From assembly GCA_052038315.1 (NCBI GenBank), contig JBQGCF010000380.1, positions 1 to 6,365 of the forward strand: 6,365 nt of DNA, in the 5' to 3' direction. The DNA comes from Iamia sp052038315 (GTDB lineage: Bacteria > Actinomycetota > Acidimicrobiia > Acidimicrobiales > Iamiaceae). Each line of letters starts with the position of its first letter. Position 1 is the first letter of the stretch. A program made the position numbers and the translations under genes. The notes below the pieces were generated by a model that worked only from the letters and a program-made list of their open reading frames with translations, was not told where the DNA came from and made no database searches. Shown here in pieces: positions 4,982 through 6,365 of the stretch.

Positions 4982-4986
4982 GCGCC
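4970..4986. terminator. Stem-loop over the exporter stop codon
   Basis: GGCGCC (4970-4975) pairs with GGCGCC (4981-4986) around the loop CACTA; the TAG stop (4979-4981) straddles the loop and the right arm. It fills the 10-base gap between the convergent exporter and crotonase genes and could stop transcription from either side. The stem is short and self-complementary GC words are common in this DNA. Confidence 0.35.
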
Positions 4987-4991
4987 CGCGG

Positions 4992-5867
4992 CTACGACGT
5001 GGTGCGGTAGTCCCCGAACGGCTCGTCCCGGTCCTGGAGGGCGCCGGTCAGGCCCTTCTCCCGCATCTCGTCCATGAAGGCGTGGAAGCCGGGCTGGTGG
5101 GTCGCCAGCGTGCACATCTCGGTCCCGGTGCGGATGGCGGCCCGCAGCCCCATCACCTCCATGGCCCGGTGGACGGTGCGCTTGTTGAGCGCCGCGATGT
5201 CCGGGGGGATCCGAGCGATCCGCGACGCCACGGCGAGCACCTCGTCGTCGAGGTCGGCGGCCGGGAAGACCCGGTTGGCCCAGCCCAGGGCGACGGCCTC
5301 CTCACCGGTGATGGCGTCGCCGGTCAGCATCATCTCCATCGCCCGCCGGGGGCCGAGGAACCAGGCGTGGAACTGCATGTCGGGGACGCCGAAGCGCACC
5401 GCCGGGTAGCCGATGCGGGCGTCGTCGGCGACGTAGACGAGGTCGCACCCGGTGGCCAGCTCCGACCCCCCGGCCAGGCACCAGCCGTGGACCTGGGCGA
5501 TCACCGGCGTGGCCAGGTCCCAGATCGACATCCACGAGTCGGTGACGTGCCGCGGCCACTGCCCGTCGCTGGGCGCGGTGTGGTGCGGGAGCGGCTCGGT
5601 CGGGTCCTGCTGGAGGTCGTAGCCGGCCGAGAAGCAGGGCCCGGCGCCCCGGACGACCATCACCCGCACGCCGGGGTCGGCGTCGCCGGTGCGCAGGGCG
5701 GCCAGCAGCTCGCCCCGCAGCCGGTTGCCCAGGGCGTTGCGCTTCTCGGGCCGGTTGAGGGTCAGCCGCCGCACGCCGGGAGCCGGGTCGTCGACGAGGA
5801 CGAGCCCGGTCGACGGGGGTTCCGCCGGCGACGGCATCGAGGGGGCGGAGGTGTAGGGATCGCTCAT
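4992..5867 (-). CDS. Enoyl-CoA hydratase/isomerase (crotonase) family protein
   Basis: The 291-residue protein has the crotonase fold: RLTLNRPEKRNAL (34-46), the first oxyanion-hole strand GPCFSAGYDL (76-85), and HGWCLAGGSELATGCDLVYV (127-146), which carries the second oxyanion glycine and the first acidic residue, Glu136. The position of the second hydratase glutamate (in FGxPE) is Asp163 in FGVPDM, so hydratase activity is plausible but isomerase, hydrolase or other CoA chemistry cannot be excluded. There is a proline- and serine-rich 20-residue N-terminal extension and a long acidic loop with two histidines (88-104). The ATG at 5867 overlaps the amidohydrolase stop as ATGA, with a GGTGGG-like Shine-Dalgarno about six bases upstream inside that gene, so the two are translationally coupled. 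The partner suggests catabolism of a CoA-linked ring or branched acid; a link to the nearby CYP125-like gene is only suggested by proximity. Confidence 0.9.
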   Translation of the reverse strand: MSDPYTSAPSMPSPAEPPSTGLVLVDDPAPGVRRLTLNRPEKRNALGNRLRGELLAALRTGDADPGVRVMVVRGAGPCFSAGYDLQQDPTEPLPHHTAPSDGQWPRHVTDSWMSIWDLATPVIAQVHGWCLAGGSELATGCDLVYVADDARIGYPAVRFGVPDMQFHAWFLGPRRAMEMMLTGDAITGEEAVALGWANRVFPAADLDDEVLAVASRIARIPPDIAALNKRTVHRAMEVMGLRAAIRTGTEMCTLATHQPGFHAFMDEMREKGLTGALQDRDEPFGDYRTTS

Positions 5868-6365
5868 GCCGAGCCCACCAGGCTGACGCCGGCGGCCCGC
5901 CGGAGGGCGTCGTTGGCGTCGTCCGGCAGCGCCTCGAGCGGCGAGGCGATCTCGGCCACGGTCGGCCCGAACCGCTCCGCCAGCGGGGCCAGGGCGTCGA
6001 GGTCGAAGTCGTACAGCGCCGCCGCGTTGGCGGCCAGGATCCCGTGGATCTCGACCGGGTCGAGCCGGCTCACCAGCGCCCGCAGCCCCTCCCGGCTGTA
6101 GGGGTGGGTGCCCTCGTCGTGGGGGTAGTCGCTGCCCCACATGAACCGGTCCGGGCCCAGGATCGACCGAGCCGCGATGTCGGCCGGGGCCGGCTGGCTC
6201 ACGCCCATCCACACGTTCTGCTGGACGTACTCGGTGGCCGAGCGGGGCAGGACGTGCTCGGCGCCGTAGCGGATCTCGCCGGTGGCGCCGGTGTCCCGGA
6301 TCGAGGCGAGGGTGGCGTCGAGCCGCTCCAGCAGGGGCGGCAGCCACGAGGCGCCGGTCTCGGTG
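5864..6365 (-). CDS. Amidohydrolase family (Amidohydro_2) metal-dependent hydrolase or decarboxylase, 5' end missing
   Basis: The frame enters from the right edge and is open for 166 codons to a TGA at 5866-5864; it is the C-terminal half of a TIM-barrel amidohydrolase. Visible landmarks are ETGASWLPPLLERLD at the start, YVQQNVWMGVSQ before the next strand, then DRFMWGSDYPHDEG with the catalytic Asp of SDYPH (codon 6130-6128) and PYSREGLRALV. The family's final AANAAALYDFDLDALAPLA region follows. Relatives include ACMSD-like decarboxylases and hydrolases common in actinobacterial aromatic, terpenoid and steroid catabolic clusters; the reaction cannot be named from this half. An internal ATG at 6214 is not the start because recognisable family sequence continues upstream of it. 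It forms an operon with the crotonase through a 4-base stop/start overlap. Confidence 0.88.
   Translation of the reverse strand, partial: TETGASWLPPLLERLDATLASIRDTGATGEIRYGAEHVLPRSATEYVQQNVWMGVSQPAPADIAARSILGPDRFMWGSDYPHDEGTHPYSREGLRALVSRLDPVEIHGILAANAAALYDFDLDALAPLAERFGPTVAEIASPLEALPDDANDALRRAAGVSLVGSA

Noticed and set aside
5864..6214. 116-residue amidohydrolase starting at ATG6214
   Set aside because: Recognisable family sequence continues in frame upstream to the window edge, so this ATG is internal.
4992..6347. Crotonase frame extended as a 451-residue fusion
   Set aside because: Upstream of ATG5867 this frame is Arg/Pro-rich, whereas another frame there encodes clear amidohydrolase sequence. 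The ATGA overlap gives a natural start.

Overview
The window is very GC-rich throughout, uses GTG starts freely and is tightly packed with genes. Together with a CYP125-type P450 under a KstR-like operator and a guanidine-III riboswitch, this suggests a high-GC actinobacterium. The general look of the proteins resembles the Acidimicrobiia, but that placement is an impression and not a proof.

Layout from left to right: (1) bases 1-80, minus strand, the possible first 26 codons of a gene running off the left edge, perhaps a GH15-type glycosidase; (2) a hemolysin III / PAQR membrane protein on the minus strand (205-876); (3) divergent from it, a polytopic membrane protein with a WSPCGLSML motif (1017-1790, plus); (4) converging on that, a patatin-like phospholipase (1787-2635, minus) whose middle section does not look like the family; (5) divergent from the patatin, across a short spacer holding a KstR-type palindrome, a CYP125-family steroid 26/27-hydroxylase (2701-3933, plus); (6) a phosphoribosyltransferase-domain protein (3899-4549, minus) that overlaps the P450 tail to tail; (7) a guanidine-III riboswitch followed by a Gdx/SugE-type SMR exporter (about 4574-4981, plus); (8) a crotonase (4992-5867, minus) translationally coupled to the end of an amidohydrolase that enters from the right edge (5864-6365, minus).

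Three small stories stand out. First, the P450 looks like the sterol side-chain oxidising enzyme CYP125 and carries the operator expected for the cholesterol regulon, overlapping its own -10 region; the divergent patatin could share that control. The crotonase/amidohydrolase pair could also serve acyl-CoA or ring catabolism, but nothing here ties it directly to sterols. Second, the SMR gene has a complete guanidine sensor and exporter unit: the aptamer is supported by a covarying pseudoknot, and a competing hairpin would bury the ribosome binding site and start codon. Third, all three convergent gene pairs meet in perfect stem-loops that contain or abut the stop codons, which looks like a compact way of stopping transcription from both sides.

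No rRNA, tRNA, CRISPR array, insertion sequence or attachment site was found. No gene-free stretch exceeds about 140 bases.
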